This document shows positions 1 to 9,717 of a stretch of DNA of 55,689 nucleotides, piece after piece (position 1 is the first letter of the stretch; every line of letters begins with the position of its first letter). The stretch is from Halieaceae bacterium. Its GTDB lineage: Bacteria; Pseudomonadota; Gammaproteobacteria; Pseudomonadales; Halieaceae. Both the position numbers and the translations under genes were made by a program. The stretch is taken from assembly GCA_029247075.1 (NCBI GenBank), contig JAQWLX010000112.1, forward strand, positions 1 through 55,689, given 5' to 3'. The notes below the pieces were generated by a model. That model made no database searches. It worked only from the letters and a program-made list of their open reading frames with translations, and was not told the origin of the DNA.

Positions 1-1
1 G

Positions 2-853
<852 letters not shown>

Positions 854-880
854 GTTTTCATTAGAGACGAACTAACCAAT

Positions 881-1711
881 ATGGATAAAGAAAAGGTCTT
901 TGCCGTTTTTGGTAATCCAATAAAACATAGTTTGTCGCCAGTTATTCACGCCGCTTTTGCAGATCAATTCTCTATCTCTTTGAAATATACAGCAGAGCTT
1001 ATTGAGTCCCATGATTTTGAAGATTCTGTGGAACGTTTTTTTGCTGCGGGAGGTTGTGGAATTAATGTAACCGTTCCATTCAAGTCCGAGGCCTTTCAAG
1101 TCGCTGCAAAAGCAAGTCAGCGAGCAGATAGAGCTGGAGCTGCAAATACGCTGCTTAGCAAAAAGAACGCAATAGTATGTGACAATACGGACGGTGCAGG
1201 CTTGGTGTGTGATCTAAAAGAAAACTTATCATGGGTTATAAAATCAAAACGTATTTTAGTGATTGGGGCTGGCGGGGCGGCACAAGGAATATTGGAGGTA
1301 CTCTTAAAAGAAGATCCTAAGTATATCCATATAGCTAACCGAACAAAAAGCAAGGCGGTCGATTTGGCAAGGCAATTTTCTGATCTTGGTTCGGTAGAGG
1401 GAGCTGGAATTGATGACATTGTAAGCGAGCGCTATGATCTCGTTTTTAATGCTACATCTGCTGGCGTAAAACAAGAGCCGCTAATCTTGCCAACTAGCCT
1501 CGTTAACGAAAAGGTGTGTTGTTATGATCTTGCATATGGTTCAGCACCAACTGAATTTAAAAATTGGGCTGCAGAGCGGAACCCTATGGGGCTGACTGAT
1601 GGTCTAGGCATGTTAGTCGAACAAGCCGCAGAATCTTTTTTTCTTTGGCACGGAGTCCGACCCAATACAAAACTGCTTTTAAACCAACTGAGAACAAATC
1701 AGCTATCATAG
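881..1711 (+). CDS. aroE: Shikimate dehydrogenase (NADP+)
   Basis: AroE reduces 3-dehydroshikimate to shikimate with NADPH in aromatic amino-acid synthesis. The 276-residue length is typical. The substrate-binding SLSP is at residues 18-20. The catalytic lysine lies in NVTVPFK (K68), with partners N89 (AGAANT) and D104 (DNTDGAG). The NADP-binding loop GAGGAA is at 129-134, and a C-terminal DGLGMLVEQAA completes the family pattern. The ATG start follows hemF by 27 nt, so co-transcription is likely. The catalytic lysine-aspartate pair favours true AroE over a quinate/shikimate paralogue. Confidence 0.96.
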   Translation: MDKEKVFAVFGNPIKHSLSPVIHAAFADQFSISLKYTAELIESHDFEDSVERFFAAGGCGINVTVPFKSEAFQVAAKASQRADRAGAANTLLSKKNAIVCDNTDGAGLVCDLKENLSWVIKSKRILVIGAGGAAQGILEVLLKEDPKYIHIANRTKSKAVDLARQFSDLGSVEGAGIDDIVSERYDLVFNATSAGVKQEPLILPTSLVNEKVCCYDLAYGSAPTEFKNWAAERNPMGLTDGLGMLVEQAAESFFLWHGVRPNTKLLLNQLRTNQLS

Positions 1712-1748
1712 GGAATTGGTAAAATATCTCTTAGCTGAGAAATTGATT

Positions 1749-1988
1749 TTGAATATAGATAAAACCCAAAGGCGCTTTATAGCGGCAGCAGTTTGTCCAA
1801 ACTGTGGATTGTCTGACAAGATTTTTGTAAATCTGGCTGACGATGCGATAGCCTGTGTTTCATGCGACTTTTATGAAAAACGCCCGTCTGATAAGGAAAA
1901 TATAAATCGTGGGGTTACAGGCATTGAGAAATCTAAATCATCCAATGTACAATCCGCACCTGATCTGGTTAGGCTAATAGACGATTAA
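1749..1988 (+). CDS. yheV: YheV-like small zinc-ribbon protein (DUF2387)
   Basis: A small putative metal-binding protein of unknown function. It shows the family opening RRFIAAAVCPNCG and a second CVSCDF pair, four cysteines that would form a zinc ribbon, followed by a charged tail ending in RLIDD. No ATG exists. In-frame TTG codons occur at 1716, 1743 and 1749; 1749 is chosen because it places the start just before the RRFIA motif, as in E. coli YheV, with a GAGAA about 8 nt upstream. The longer version from 1716 cannot be excluded. It follows aroE closely, an arrangement I associate with gammaproteobacteria. The family call is good; the exact start is uncertain. Confidence 0.8.
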   Translation: MNIDKTQRRFIAAAVCPNCGLSDKIFVNLADDAIACVSCDFYEKRPSDKENINRGVTGIEKSKSSNVQSAPDLVRLIDD

Positions 1989-2000
1989 TTGTATAAGCGT

Positions 2001-2408
2001 ATGGTTATTGGAAAAAAATTACTTCTAGCAACATGTGTTTTTGCCACAAGTTCACTGGTTGTCGGAGCTGAATCAGAACTTGTGAGCCAATCATCGAAAG
2101 ATTTTAGGTTGATGCTATTTGGTTTTTGCATCATTGTGTCTGTTATAGTATTCAGCGTTTTATTCTATTCAACTGTTTACCATAGAAAATCGGCAAATTT
2201 CGCACAGTCAAATTTCCATAAGAAATTGGGTACAGAAGTTGTATGGATTTTATTGCCGATATCGATGTTGGTTGGGATGGCGATTCCCTCTACGTTCAAT
2301 GTTATAGGGCTTGATGGATTAAGTGAGTTCAAAAAGCAAGCTTACGCTGCGCTGAGCGGAGATCGTGCTAAAGAAGAAGTATTAAAAAACAGGCCAAAGC
2401 CGCTTTAA
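2001..2408 (+). CDS. Cytochrome c oxidase subunit II-like membrane hairpin lacking the CuA domain
   Basis: A 135-residue protein with a signal-like N-terminus (residues 1-22, ending VVGA), then two membrane spans at about 37-57 and 80-97. The linker FYSTVYHRKS and the segment TEVVWILLPISMLVGMAIPST are characteristic of the N-terminal hairpin of oxidase subunit II. The protein then stops after a short charged tail. There is no CuA cupredoxin domain and no CxxxC copper motif, and the 71 nt to the next gene cannot encode one. The ATG at 2001 is preferred over a TTG at 1989 because it begins the signal sequence, although no clear Shine-Dalgarno is visible. It sits directly before SURF1, which matures heme-copper oxidases, so a structural or assembly role at an oxidase is plausible. 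It may instead be a decayed coxB. Confidence 0.75.
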   Translation: MVIGKKLLLATCVFATSSLVVGAESELVSQSSKDFRLMLFGFCIIVSVIVFSVLFYSTVYHRKSANFAQSNFHKKLGTEVVWILLPISMLVGMAIPSTFNVIGLDGLSEFKKQAYAALSGDRAKEEVLKNRPKPL

Positions 2409-2479
2409 CAAGGCCTTTAATCTACAGTCCCTTTTTGATTGAACAATCATACATTTATTATCTGGCTAGGCTTATATAA

Positions 2480-3223
2480 GTGAAATTTTTCTTTGACTGG
2501 CAGAGAATATTTGTCACTATAATTCTATTCCCTATGTTTTGTGGTTTAGGCATTTGGCAGTTGGATAGGGCCGAAGAAAAACGCTTATTAAAAAACCTCC
2601 TTGTAGAGAGGCAGGGCTTATCAGCCAGGATTTTCTCGTGGAAAGTCATGGACGATCACGAGCAGAGCTTGCAGCAGTTACCAATTCAAGTCACCGGTAC
2701 TTTCTTGCCAGATAGCAGAATCTTCTTAACTCACCGAATTCGGTTAGGAAAAGTCGGTTCAGATGTGGTTGAACCAATGATTTTGTCAGACGGTTCCGGT
2801 GCTGTTTTGGTAAATCGAGGATGGATACCACAAACTATTGGAGAGCGGGGCTCGAGCCTGAAAACAGATCAGCTGGGTGAGTTGACTTTTACTGGAAAAA
2901 TACATGTGCCTCAAGGGAAGGCCCCGCCGTTATTGTCAGAAAAACTTGAAGGTCCGTGGCCCCTAAAAATTCGGACCGTGAGTGTGAGTGATTTAGTAGA
3001 GAGGCTCTCGGATCGACTTGGTATTCAAGTGTTTCCCCATATTGTGCGAATTGACCCCAATCAAGCTGGCAGCCTTGAAGCAAACTGGCCCGAGGTGCAA
3101 GTTCGTTCAGGTGGTCATATTGGCTATGCACTGCAGTGGTTTGCTATGGCGTTTGTTACTTTAGCCGTATTTGTTTTCCGCAGTACTAACTTAAATCAAT
3201 CTTTTAATAGGATCGATACGTAA
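2480..3223 (+). CDS. SURF1 family cytochrome oxidase assembly protein
   Basis: SURF1/Shy1 proteins help insert heme a or stabilise heme-copper oxidase subunit I in the cytoplasmic membrane. The 247-residue product has the diagnostic two-span topology: an N-terminal helix at about residues 10-24 followed at once by GLGIWQLDRAEEK, a periplasmic domain carrying VLVNRGWIP, and a C-terminal helix preceded by GGHIGYALQWF, the conserved SURF1 ending. The start is GTG at 2480. It lies between the subunit-II-like gene and ctaB. In pseudomonads the same neighbourhood normally also holds coxA, coxC, ctaG and ctaA, none of which is present here. Confidence 0.93.
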   Translation: MKFFFDWQRIFVTIILFPMFCGLGIWQLDRAEEKRLLKNLLVERQGLSARIFSWKVMDDHEQSLQQLPIQVTGTFLPDSRIFLTHRIRLGKVGSDVVEPMILSDGSGAVLVNRGWIPQTIGERGSSLKTDQLGELTFTGKIHVPQGKAPPLLSEKLEGPWPLKIRTVSVSDLVERLSDRLGIQVFPHIVRIDPNQAGSLEANWPEVQVRSGGHIGYALQWFAMAFVTLAVFVFRSTNLNQSFNRIDT

Positions 3224-3411
3224 CTGGAAAGCTAAGCTTGAAAAATGTTTTAAATAGTCCTCGTCTTTTCTAGGGAAAATCCCATATTTCACTCTGGCTT
3301 TGCAAGAGAGCATTTTATTTTAAAAATAATACCTTCGTAGAGGCCACGTTAACGGCCACGGTGTTAGACTGTGCGTACCGCAAATTGGCGAAAGCCTGGC
3401 AAAGTCTAGAC

Positions 3412-4311
3412 ATGGAAAAAGCAATACACGATCAATCGGCTAGTTTTAAAGATTATTTGGAGTTAACCAAGCCGACCGTTGTAGCGTTGATGCTACTAAC
3501 GTCGGTTGTTGGGATGCTTATGGCTGTTCCGGGCCTGGTTCCCACCAAAATTTTAATTCTTGGAAATTTGGGAATCGCACTATGTGCGGCATCTGCAGCC
3601 ACGCTAAATCATCTCGTTGATAGAGCTGTTGATAGAGTCATGAGTCGCACGAGAAATCGACCCATTGCCCAACGTCGAGTGGGAAATTTTGAAGCGATAG
3701 TCTTTTCAGGAATATTAGGCATAGTCGGTTTCTGGATTCTACTTACCAAAATAAATGCACTTACTGCGTGGCTAACGCTCGCCTCATTATTGGGCTATGC
3801 TTTGATTTATACGGTGTTTTTAAAGCGTGCGACACCTCAAAATATTGTGATTGGCGGATTGGCTGGGGCAACGCCGCCATTGCTGGGATGGACCGCGGTC
3901 ACTGGGCAAGTAGAAAGCGATTCACTACTTTTAGTATTGATAATTTTTGCGTGGACACCGCCTCACTTCTGGGCCTTGGCAATACATCGTAAAGATGACT
4001 ATGCAGCGGTTGATATACCGATGCTGCCAGTGACCCACGGAACGATATTTACTCGACTACATATCTTTTTATACGTGATCTTAATGGTAGTTACTTCTCT
4101 CTTGCCTTACGCGTCCGGCATGAGCGGAGAAATTTATCTAGTGGCAGCATTGTTACTTGGAGGTCGATTTTTGTGGCTATCTGCTGAACTAATGCGTGAT
4201 GAAAACTCAACTATTGCCATGCATAATTTTAAATTCTCAATTACTTACTTGATGGTTTTATTCGTCGTCATGTTGATTGATCATTATTTAATTCCTCTTG
4301 GTTTAATTTAA
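3412..4311 (+). CDS. ctaB: Protoheme IX farnesyltransferase (heme O synthase)
   Basis: CtaB/CyoE adds a farnesyl group to protoheme to make heme O, the heme of bo3 oxidases and the precursor of heme A. It is a polytopic inner-membrane UbiA-superfamily enzyme. Both prenyltransferase motifs are clear: NHLVDRAVDRVMSRTRNRP in the first half and HRKDDYAAVDIPMLPVTHG in the second. From the ATG at 3412 the protein has 299 residues, the usual family length; the GTG at 3361 would add 17 residues not expected in the family. It follows SURF1 after 188 nt. No ctaA is visible beside it, so whether the final product is heme O or heme A cannot be told from this window. Confidence 0.95.
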   Translation: MEKAIHDQSASFKDYLELTKPTVVALMLLTSVVGMLMAVPGLVPTKILILGNLGIALCAASAATLNHLVDRAVDRVMSRTRNRPIAQRRVGNFEAIVFSGILGIVGFWILLTKINALTAWLTLASLLGYALIYTVFLKRATPQNIVIGGLAGATPPLLGWTAVTGQVESDSLLLVLIIFAWTPPHFWALAIHRKDDYAAVDIPMLPVTHGTIFTRLHIFLYVILMVVTSLLPYASGMSGEIYLVAALLLGGRFLWLSAELMRDENSTIAMHNFKFSITYLMVLFVVMLIDHYLIPLGLI

Positions 4312-4400
4312 AGCTTAACAGTCACAAAAACTTAAATAGACGATTAACAAAAACTAACATGGACGTTTGCACTGAATGACAGAGCTAAAATTTTTTTTAT

Positions 4401-7127
4401 ATGTCGAAGACTGAAGCACCGCAACCTCTAGTCCTGGTCGATGGTTCCTCCTATCTTTACCGGGCATTTCATGCATTGCCTCCGCTGACCAATTCAAGTG
4501 GCCAGGCAACAGGTGCGATCAAGGGCGTGGTAAGCATGTTGCGAAGATTATGTCAGGATTATCCGACCAGCACAGTCACGGTGATCTTTGACGCAAAGGG
4601 AAAAACATTTAGGGACAAGCTTTATGGAGAATACAAGGCAAACCGCCCGCCAATGCCCGACGAGCTTCGTGAACAAGTTGACCCTCTGAATTCAATTGTG
4701 GAAGCGATGGGATTGCCGCTCCTAATAATACCTGGCGTAGAAGCAGACGATGTCATTGGCACGCTCGCGAAGCAAGCCAGTGCGATTGGCAGATCAGTTC
4801 TCATATCTACCGGCGATAAAGATATGGCGCAGCTTGTAGATCAAAATATTACGCTTGTTAACACAATGACTGATACGTTGTTAGATGAAGCCGGAGTGTT
4901 AAAGAAATTTGGAATTCCTCCAAGCCTAATTATCGATTTTTTAGCGCTTATGGGAGACAAGGTTGACAACATCCCAGGGGTGCAAGGTGTTGGAGAGAAG
5001 ACTGCGCTTGCGCTTTTACAGAACCTCGGCGGTATCGAAGACATTTATAACTCTTTAGATAAAGTGGAGAGCTTGCCTGTTAGGGGCGCTAAAACTTTAG
5101 TATCTAAACTTGAATCTAGCAGAGATTTGGCAGAACTTTCTTACAAGTTGGCTACTATAAAAACCGATGTTGAGCTTCAGACCGATATAAATGGATTGGT
5201 GCATGGAAAAGGTGACAATGAAAAACTTCTGGAGTGCTACCAACAGCTAGAATTCAGGAGCTGGACGGAAGAGCTGCTTGCGAGCAACACAACTGATGCT
5301 GAAGTTTCGGCTGCTATACAAAGTAAATATTCCACGATTTTTTCGAAGGCAGAGTTTGAGCTTTGGCTCGCTCGTTTGCAGGCGTCAAATCTATTTGCTT
5401 TTGATACTGAAACCACATCACTTAATTATATGAAAGCTGAAGTCGTTGGTGTTTCGTTTTCAGTAAATTCCGGCGAAGCTGCTTATGTGCCTTTCGCCCA
5501 TGCCTACCCTGGTGCACCAAAACAATTAGATAGAGACTGGGCCCTTAAGAAACTTAAACCTCTACTTGAAGATTCTAAGAGGGCTAAGGTGGGCCAGAAT
5601 CTTAAGTATGATGCGTCGGTCTTGGCTAACCATGGAATAGTATTGGAAGGAATAAAGTACGATACGATGCTGCAGTCATACGTTTTGGATTCGACTGGCA
5701 GCCGGCACGACATGGACAGTCTTGCACTAAAATACCTTGGTCATAAAACCACTCACTTTGAGGATATAGCTGGCAAAGGAGCCAAGCAGCTTACGTTCGA
5801 TCAAATACCGTTAGAAGTGGCGGGACCTTATGCGGCGGAAGATGCGGACATTACTATGCGGCTGCATGAAGTGTTTTGGCCGAAAATAGAGAAAGAGAAA
5901 AAACTAATACGCCTATTTAATGAAATAGAGGTACCGCTTGTCCCGATTCTGTCACGTATAGAAAGAAAAGGCGCCCTGCTAGATATCGATTTACTAGCCG
6001 AGCAAAGTCGAGATTTGGAAACACGAATCTTGGAGCTAGAAAAAGAGGCGCATGAAATTGCTGGTCAGGCATTTAATTTAGGTTCGCCCAAGCAGCTTGG
6101 AGAAATCCTATTTGAAAAGTTAGAGCTTCCCGTTGTCAAGAAGACTCCTAAGGGTGCGCCTTCTACAGCTGAAGATGTATTGGTCGAGCTTGCTCTTGAT
6201 TATCCGCTTCCAAAATTATTACTCGAGCACAGGAGCCTTAGCAAGCTTAAATCTACTTATACCGACAAGTTGCCTATGATGGTATCTGAGATTTCCGGGC
6301 GAGTTCACACATCTTATCATCAAGCTGTTACGGCGACCGGGCGCTTATCTTCATCGGAACCAAACCTGCAGAATATACCGATACGAACAGAGGAGGGTCG
6401 TCGAATACGAAAGGCTTTCATCGCTCCACCGGGATTTACGCTGGTTGCTGCAGATTATTCACAGATAGAGCTGCGAATAATGGCACATTTATCTAAGGAC
6501 GCTGGACTGCTGTCGGCATTTAATGAAGATAGGGATGTTCACACAGCTACAGCAGCCGAGGTATTTGAAGTTAATCAAGATGCTGTTTCGGGTGAACAGA
6601 GGCGAAAGGCAAAAGCGATTAACTTTGGACTCATTTATGGGATGTCCGCCTTCGGTTTGGCTAAACAGCTAGGGCTGGGTCGAAATCAAGCGCAAGAATA
6701 TATAGATCGATATTTTGCTAGATATCCTGGTGTGAAAGACTATATGGATGCAACTAGGGAAGTCGCTCATGAGCAAGGTTTTGTGGAGACACTATTTGGT
6801 CGAAGGCTATACCTGTCGGAAATTAATGCTAGAAATAAGATGCGTCAGCAGGCTGCGGAACGCACAGCAATCAATGCCCCCATGCAAGGCACAGCGGCTG
6901 ATATTATTAAAAAAGCAATGCTAAATGTTGATCGCTGGCTCCTTAACGAGAATGTTGATGCTTCGATCATAATGCAGGTACATGATGAATTGGTATTAGA
7001 AGTGAACGAGTCCATATTGGAATCTCTGATTGTGGAAGTTAACGCGCTGATGTCAGGTGCGGCTAGCCTGGACGTCCCCTTAGTGGTTGATGTTGGTTTT
7101 GGAGAAAATTGGGATGAAGCTCACTGA
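4401..7127 (+). CDS. polA: DNA polymerase I
   Basis: PolA fills gaps in repair and removes RNA primers. The 908-residue protein carries all three activities. The N-terminal 5'-3' nuclease (about 1-290) has LVDGSSYLYRAFHALPP and GDKVDNIPGVQGVGEKTA. The 3'-5' proofreading domain has an intact motif FDTETTSL near residue 334, NLKYD, and YAAEDADIT. The polymerase domain has TATGRLSSSEPNLQNIP, motif A ADYSQIELR (about 684), motif B RRKAKAINFGLIYG and motif C QVHDELV (about 862). Proofreading residues are therefore retained, unlike in some bacterial Pol I. It converges on engB with 25 nt between the stops; polA and yihA are neighbours in E. coli too, but there the Spot 42 RNA lies between them and here there is no room for it. 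Confidence 0.98.
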   Translation: MSKTEAPQPLVLVDGSSYLYRAFHALPPLTNSSGQATGAIKGVVSMLRRLCQDYPTSTVTVIFDAKGKTFRDKLYGEYKANRPPMPDELREQVDPLNSIVEAMGLPLLIIPGVEADDVIGTLAKQASAIGRSVLISTGDKDMAQLVDQNITLVNTMTDTLLDEAGVLKKFGIPPSLIIDFLALMGDKVDNIPGVQGVGEKTALALLQNLGGIEDIYNSLDKVESLPVRGAKTLVSKLESSRDLAELSYKLATIKTDVELQTDINGLVHGKGDNEKLLECYQQLEFRSWTEELLASNTTDAEVSAAIQSKYSTIFSKAEFELWLARLQASNLFAFDTETTSLNYMKAEVVGVSFSVNSGEAAYVPFAHAYPGAPKQLDRDWALKKLKPLLEDSKRAKVGQNLKYDASVLANHGIVLEGIKYDTMLQSYVLDSTGSRHDMDSLALKYLGHKTTHFEDIAGKGAKQLTFDQIPLEVAGPYAAEDADITMRLHEVFWPKIEKEKKLIRLFNEIEVPLVPILSRIERKGALLDIDLLAEQSRDLETRILELEKEAHEIAGQAFNLGSPKQLGEILFEKLELPVVKKTPKGAPSTAEDVLVELALDYPLPKLLLEHRSLSKLKSTYTDKLPMMVSEISGRVHTSYHQAVTATGRLSSSEPNLQNIPIRTEEGRRIRKAFIAPPGFTLVAADYSQIELRIMAHLSKDAGLLSAFNEDRDVHTATAAEVFEVNQDAVSGEQRRKAKAINFGLIYGMSAFGLAKQLGLGRNQAQEYIDRYFARYPGVKDYMDATREVAHEQGFVETLFGRRLYLSEINARNKMRQQAAERTAINAPMQGTAADIIKKAMLNVDRWLLNENVDASIIMQVHDELVLEVNESILESLIVEVNALMSGAASLDVPLVVDVGFGENWDEAH

Positions 7128-7152
7128 GATACCTAATTTAATTTTTCAATAC

Positions 7153-7788
7153 TTATTCTGAATCAATTGTGGTTAACCAAAAGCTAAGAGTCTCAATAAG
7201 CTCAGAGAGGCCAGTATTTTTTTCTGCAGAAAAAAGCTGAACAGAAATAAGACCGCCGTAAACTTCTATTTTACTGCTAACGGCGAGCAATGCTGCCTTT
7301 GCTGGCCCTTTTTTCATTTTGTCACTTTTTGTCAGTAAAATATGGGTTGGCATTTGAGCAGCCATCGCCCAAGCCAGCATTTGTTGATCGAATGGTTGCA
7401 AAGGATGGCGACAGTCCATAAGAAGTATCAGCCCCCTCAGGCTTTGCCGATATTTAAGGTAATTTTCCATCAAACGATTCCAGTCTCGCTTTGTTTTTTC
7501 TGGAACCTTTGCAAAGCCATAACCTGGTAAATCTACCAGGCGACAGCCCTCAGACAAATTAAAAAAATTCAGCAACTGGGTCCTCCCGGGTGTTTTTGAG
7601 GTGCGTGCTAGTTTCTTATTACCCGTTAAGCAGTTGATGGCGCTTGATTTCCCTGCGTTTGATCGGCCCGCAAATGCGACTTCTCCACCTGAATCGTCTG
7701 GACACTGACTTATTTTTGCAGCACTAATAAGAAAAGAGGTTGCTCGAAAGTTTAGTAGTCGGGTAGAGTCGTCTGGTGGAGCGTTCAT
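7153..7788 (-). CDS. engB: Ribosome-biogenesis GTPase EngB/YihA
   Basis: EngB (YsxC/YihA) is an essential small GTPase in 50S ribosome assembly. All G motifs are readable in the 211-residue product: G1 GRSNAGKSS (41-49), G2 within [10 protein letters not shown]3 DLPGYG (from 86), G4 TKSDK and G5 SAEK near the C-terminus. Length is typical. It is transcribed toward polA and divergently from the cytochrome c5 gene; the 128-nt divergent region holds promoter-like sequence. The ATG at 7788 places [11 protein letters not shown] at the expected distance from the N-terminus. Confidence 0.96.
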   Translation of the reverse strand: MNAPPDDSTRLLNFRATSFLISAAKISQCPDDSGGEVAFAGRSNAGKSSAINCLTGNKKLARTSKTPGRTQLLNFFNLSEGCRLVDLPGYGFAKVPEKTKRDWNRLMENYLKYRQSLRGLILLMDCRHPLQPFDQQMLAWAMAAQMPTHILLTKSDKMKKGPAKAALLAVSSKIEVYGGLISVQLFSAEKNTGLSELIETLSFWLTTIDSE

Positions 7789-7821
7789 TGAACATCACTT
7801 TTTTAGAGGCTTTTTTCCGTA

Positions 7822-7827
7822 TATAAT
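7822..7827 (+). promoter_or_regulatory. Putative -10 element of the cytochrome c5-c4 operon
   Basis: A consensus TATAAT lies about 90 nt upstream of the cytochrome c5 start in the engB/cytochrome divergent region, preceded by a T-rich tract. No convincing -35 hexamer sits 16-18 nt upstream, so an activator or a weak -35 would be needed. Confidence 0.45.
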
Positions 7828-7916
7828 GCCGCCCCAGCTGATTAGGACGTCAATTACGGTGGTTTGGGCAGATTATTCTGCAAAGGTCAATTTACCCAGT
7901 TTCCAGAGGTCTTACA

Positions 7917-8210
7917 ATGACTAGATTAGTACTGGCAGCACTTTTTCTTGTTTCTAGCGTGTCTTGGGCTGATTCTGCGCCGGATAAATATGATAGAACC
8001 TGCAGAATCTGCCACGCTAATGGAGTTGGCGGAGCCCCGAAGACGGGTGATGTTGATGCATGGCGTCCGCGGCTGGAAAAGGGAATGGAGAGTTTGATCA
8101 GAGCGAGTAATAGAGGACTTAATGGAATGCCTCCGAAGGGTATGTGTTATGACTGCTCCGACCAAGACTATGAAGCGTTGATTTCCTATATGTCAACATC
8201 CGCAAGTTGA
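7917..8210 (+). CDS. Cytochrome c5-type monoheme c cytochrome
   Basis: A small exported class I cytochrome c that would shuttle electrons in the periplasm, for example to a terminal oxidase. The signal peptide is residues 1-18 (ending VSWA), giving a mature protein of about 79 residues. The heme-binding CRICH is at 29-33 and the axial methionine is probably in GMPPKG (M71). The CYDC pair (C77, C80) is the disulfide typical of the c5 family. An AGAGG lies about 9 nt before the ATG. It is followed by cytochrome c4 with a 14-20 nt gap. To my knowledge c4 and c5 genes are also linked next to polA in Azotobacter and Pseudomonas, supporting orthology. Confidence 0.92.
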   Translation: MTRLVLAALFLVSSVSWADSAPDKYDRTCRICHANGVGGAPKTGDVDAWRPRLEKGMESLIRASNRGLNGMPPKGMCYDCSDQDYEALISYMSTSAS

Positions 8211-8230
8211 GATTTTAAGGGTAAATGATC

Positions 8231-8866
8231 ATGATTAATCTGAGGATGCTATTCGTTACTTTGTTAGCGATTTTAGCTGCAAATGTGTTTGCCGCAGAGC
8301 CGCTAAAAGGGAATCCCGGATCAGGGAAAGCAAAGACAATGATTTGTGGTGGCTGCCATGGAGTTGATGGAAATAGTCTTGTGCCAATGTTTCCGAAGCT
8401 GGCTGGGCAGGGCGAGAAATATTTACTGAAGCAGCTTCTCGATATAAAAGAAGGTCGTCGACCCATTCCTACCATGATGGGTCAGTTGGATAGTATGTCT
8501 GAACAAGACCTTGCTGATATTGCTTCATATTATGCTTCTCAGGATGTTTCCATAAACTATGCAGACCCAGATAAAGTAGAGCTGGGTGAGCAAATTTATA
8601 GGTCAGGGATATTGAGCCGTAATGTGGCGGCATGCACCGCATGTCATTCACTCAATGGTAAGGGAAATGCACCCGCCGGCTTTCCGTCTTTGGGCGGGCA
8701 GCACCCTGATTATATAGCGACTCAGTTAAAAATGTATCGTAAGGGTTATGAGGATGACGCAGGGCGCACAAATGATGGTGATAGTAAGATCATGAGAACG
8801 ACAGCTTTTTCGTTAAGCGATCTAGAAATCGAGGCCGTGTCAAGCTATGCGGCGGGCCTTTACTGA
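8231..8866 (+). CDS. Cytochrome c4 (diheme)
   Basis: A periplasmic diheme cytochrome c that donates electrons to terminal oxidases in many gammaproteobacteria. It has a signal peptide (1-21, ending VFA) and two homologous cytochrome domains, with heme motifs CGGCH (39-43) and CTACH (135-139). Each domain has family landmarks: FPKLAGQ and MMGQLDSMS in the first, FPSLGGQHPDY and MRTTAFSLSD in the second. ATG codons occur at 8225 and 8231; the AAGGG at 8217-8221 is only 3 nt from the first but 9 nt from the second, so 8231 is chosen. A strong terminator follows at 8885. With the c5 gene it forms a two-gene electron-transfer operon. Confidence 0.95.
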   Translation: MINLRMLFVTLLAILAANVFAAEPLKGNPGSGKAKTMICGGCHGVDGNSLVPMFPKLAGQGEKYLLKQLLDIKEGRRPIPTMMGQLDSMSEQDLADIASYYASQDVSINYADPDKVELGEQIYRSGILSRNVAACTACHSLNGKGNAPAGFPSLGGQHPDYIATQLKMYRKGYEDDAGRTNDGDSKIMRTTAFSLSDLEIEAVSSYAAGLY

Positions 8867-8884
8867 ATTTTAAAGAGCTAGTTG

Positions 8885-8907
8885 AGGCGGCGATGGCCGC
8901 CTTTTTT
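8885..8907 (+). terminator. Rho-independent terminator after cytochrome c4
   Basis: A 6-bp perfect GC stem, GGCGGC (8886-8891) with GCCGCC (8896-8901), closes a GATG tetraloop and is followed by six T (8902-8907). It lies 18 nt after the c4 stop codon and separates this operon from dsbA. Confidence 0.9.
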
Positions 8908-8973
8908 GACTGAAATTGAACGGAGTCTCGTAATTTTAGTCTAAGTAGAATACTGAAACTGGAGGTGAGGAAA

Positions 8974-9606
8974 ATGTTTCGAGCTTTTCTGACAAGTTTG
9001 TTATTAACTCTGGGGGCCATGAATTTTGCGGTGGGTCAGCCTTGGAATGAAGGTGAGCATTATGATGCCGTCTCGCCGGTCTTGAGAACCTCCAATCCTG
9101 AAAAGATAGAGGTTATGGAATTTTTTTGGTTCGGCTGCGGACATTGCTATACCTTCGAACCATTATTAGCTGCTTGGAAAAAAACCTTGGCTGATGATGT
9201 GATGTTCAAGGGCTCGCCAGCAATTTGGAATTCAACAATGGAGATTCATGCTAAGGTATTTTATACCGCTGAAGTGCTTGGTATTTCCGAAAAGATAAAC
9301 CCAGTTATTTTTAGAGCAATTAATCAGGATCGCAGGCCGCTAACATCTGAGTCAGATATTGCCACATTGTTCGAGTCCAGCGGGGTGCTGAGGAGCGATT
9401 TCTTTGATGCATTTAATTCTTTTGGGGTGGGAAGCCAGGTTCGTCAGGCTAAGTCTCGTGCACGGTCAGCAAAAATTACAGGCACCCCAGAAATAGTTAT
9501 TAATGGTAAGTATCGAATAAGCACAAGGAAAGCAGGAAACCAAACAAATATGCTCAAGATAGCCGATTATCTTATAGAGAAGGAGCGCGGGTCAGCGGGA
9601 AGCTAA
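8974..9606 (+). CDS. dsbA: Periplasmic thiol:disulfide oxidoreductase DsbA
   Basis: DsbA introduces disulfides into exported proteins. The product has a signal peptide (1-21, ending AVG), a thioredoxin fold with the active site FGCGHC (C55, C58), an inserted helical domain, and the cis-proline loop ITGTPEIVINGKY. The GTG at 8965 lies inside the GGAGGTGAG Shine-Dalgarno, so the ATG at 8974 (spacing about 6 nt) is the real start and gives 210 residues. The dipeptide between the cysteines is Gly-His rather than the Pro-His of E. coli DsbA; Gly-His is the protein-disulfide-isomerase sequence and should raise or lower redox potency relative to CPHC. It has its own transcription unit after the c4 terminator. 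Confidence 0.92.
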   Translation: MFRAFLTSLLLTLGAMNFAVGQPWNEGEHYDAVSPVLRTSNPEKIEVMEFFWFGCGHCYTFEPLLAAWKKTLADDVMFKGSPAIWNSTMEIHAKVFYTAEVLGISEKINPVIFRAINQDRRPLTSESDIATLFESSGVLRSDFFDAFNSFGVGSQVRQAKSRARSAKITGTPEIVINGKYRISTRKAGNQTNMLKIADYLIEKERGSAGS

Positions 9607-9717
9607 CTAGCATAATCCTGAAAGCCATTAAGTTTGCGTGTGTCCTTAACCAGCTCAAGCACATGTTTTCAGCTTTATCGATTTCATTAACGCTATTGCC
9701 TAGCACGGTCTAGATTA

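Noticed and set aside
7128-7152. Spot 42 small RNA between polA and engB, as in E. coli
   Set aside because: The gap is only 25 nt and contains no hairpin or T-run; there is no room for the RNA.
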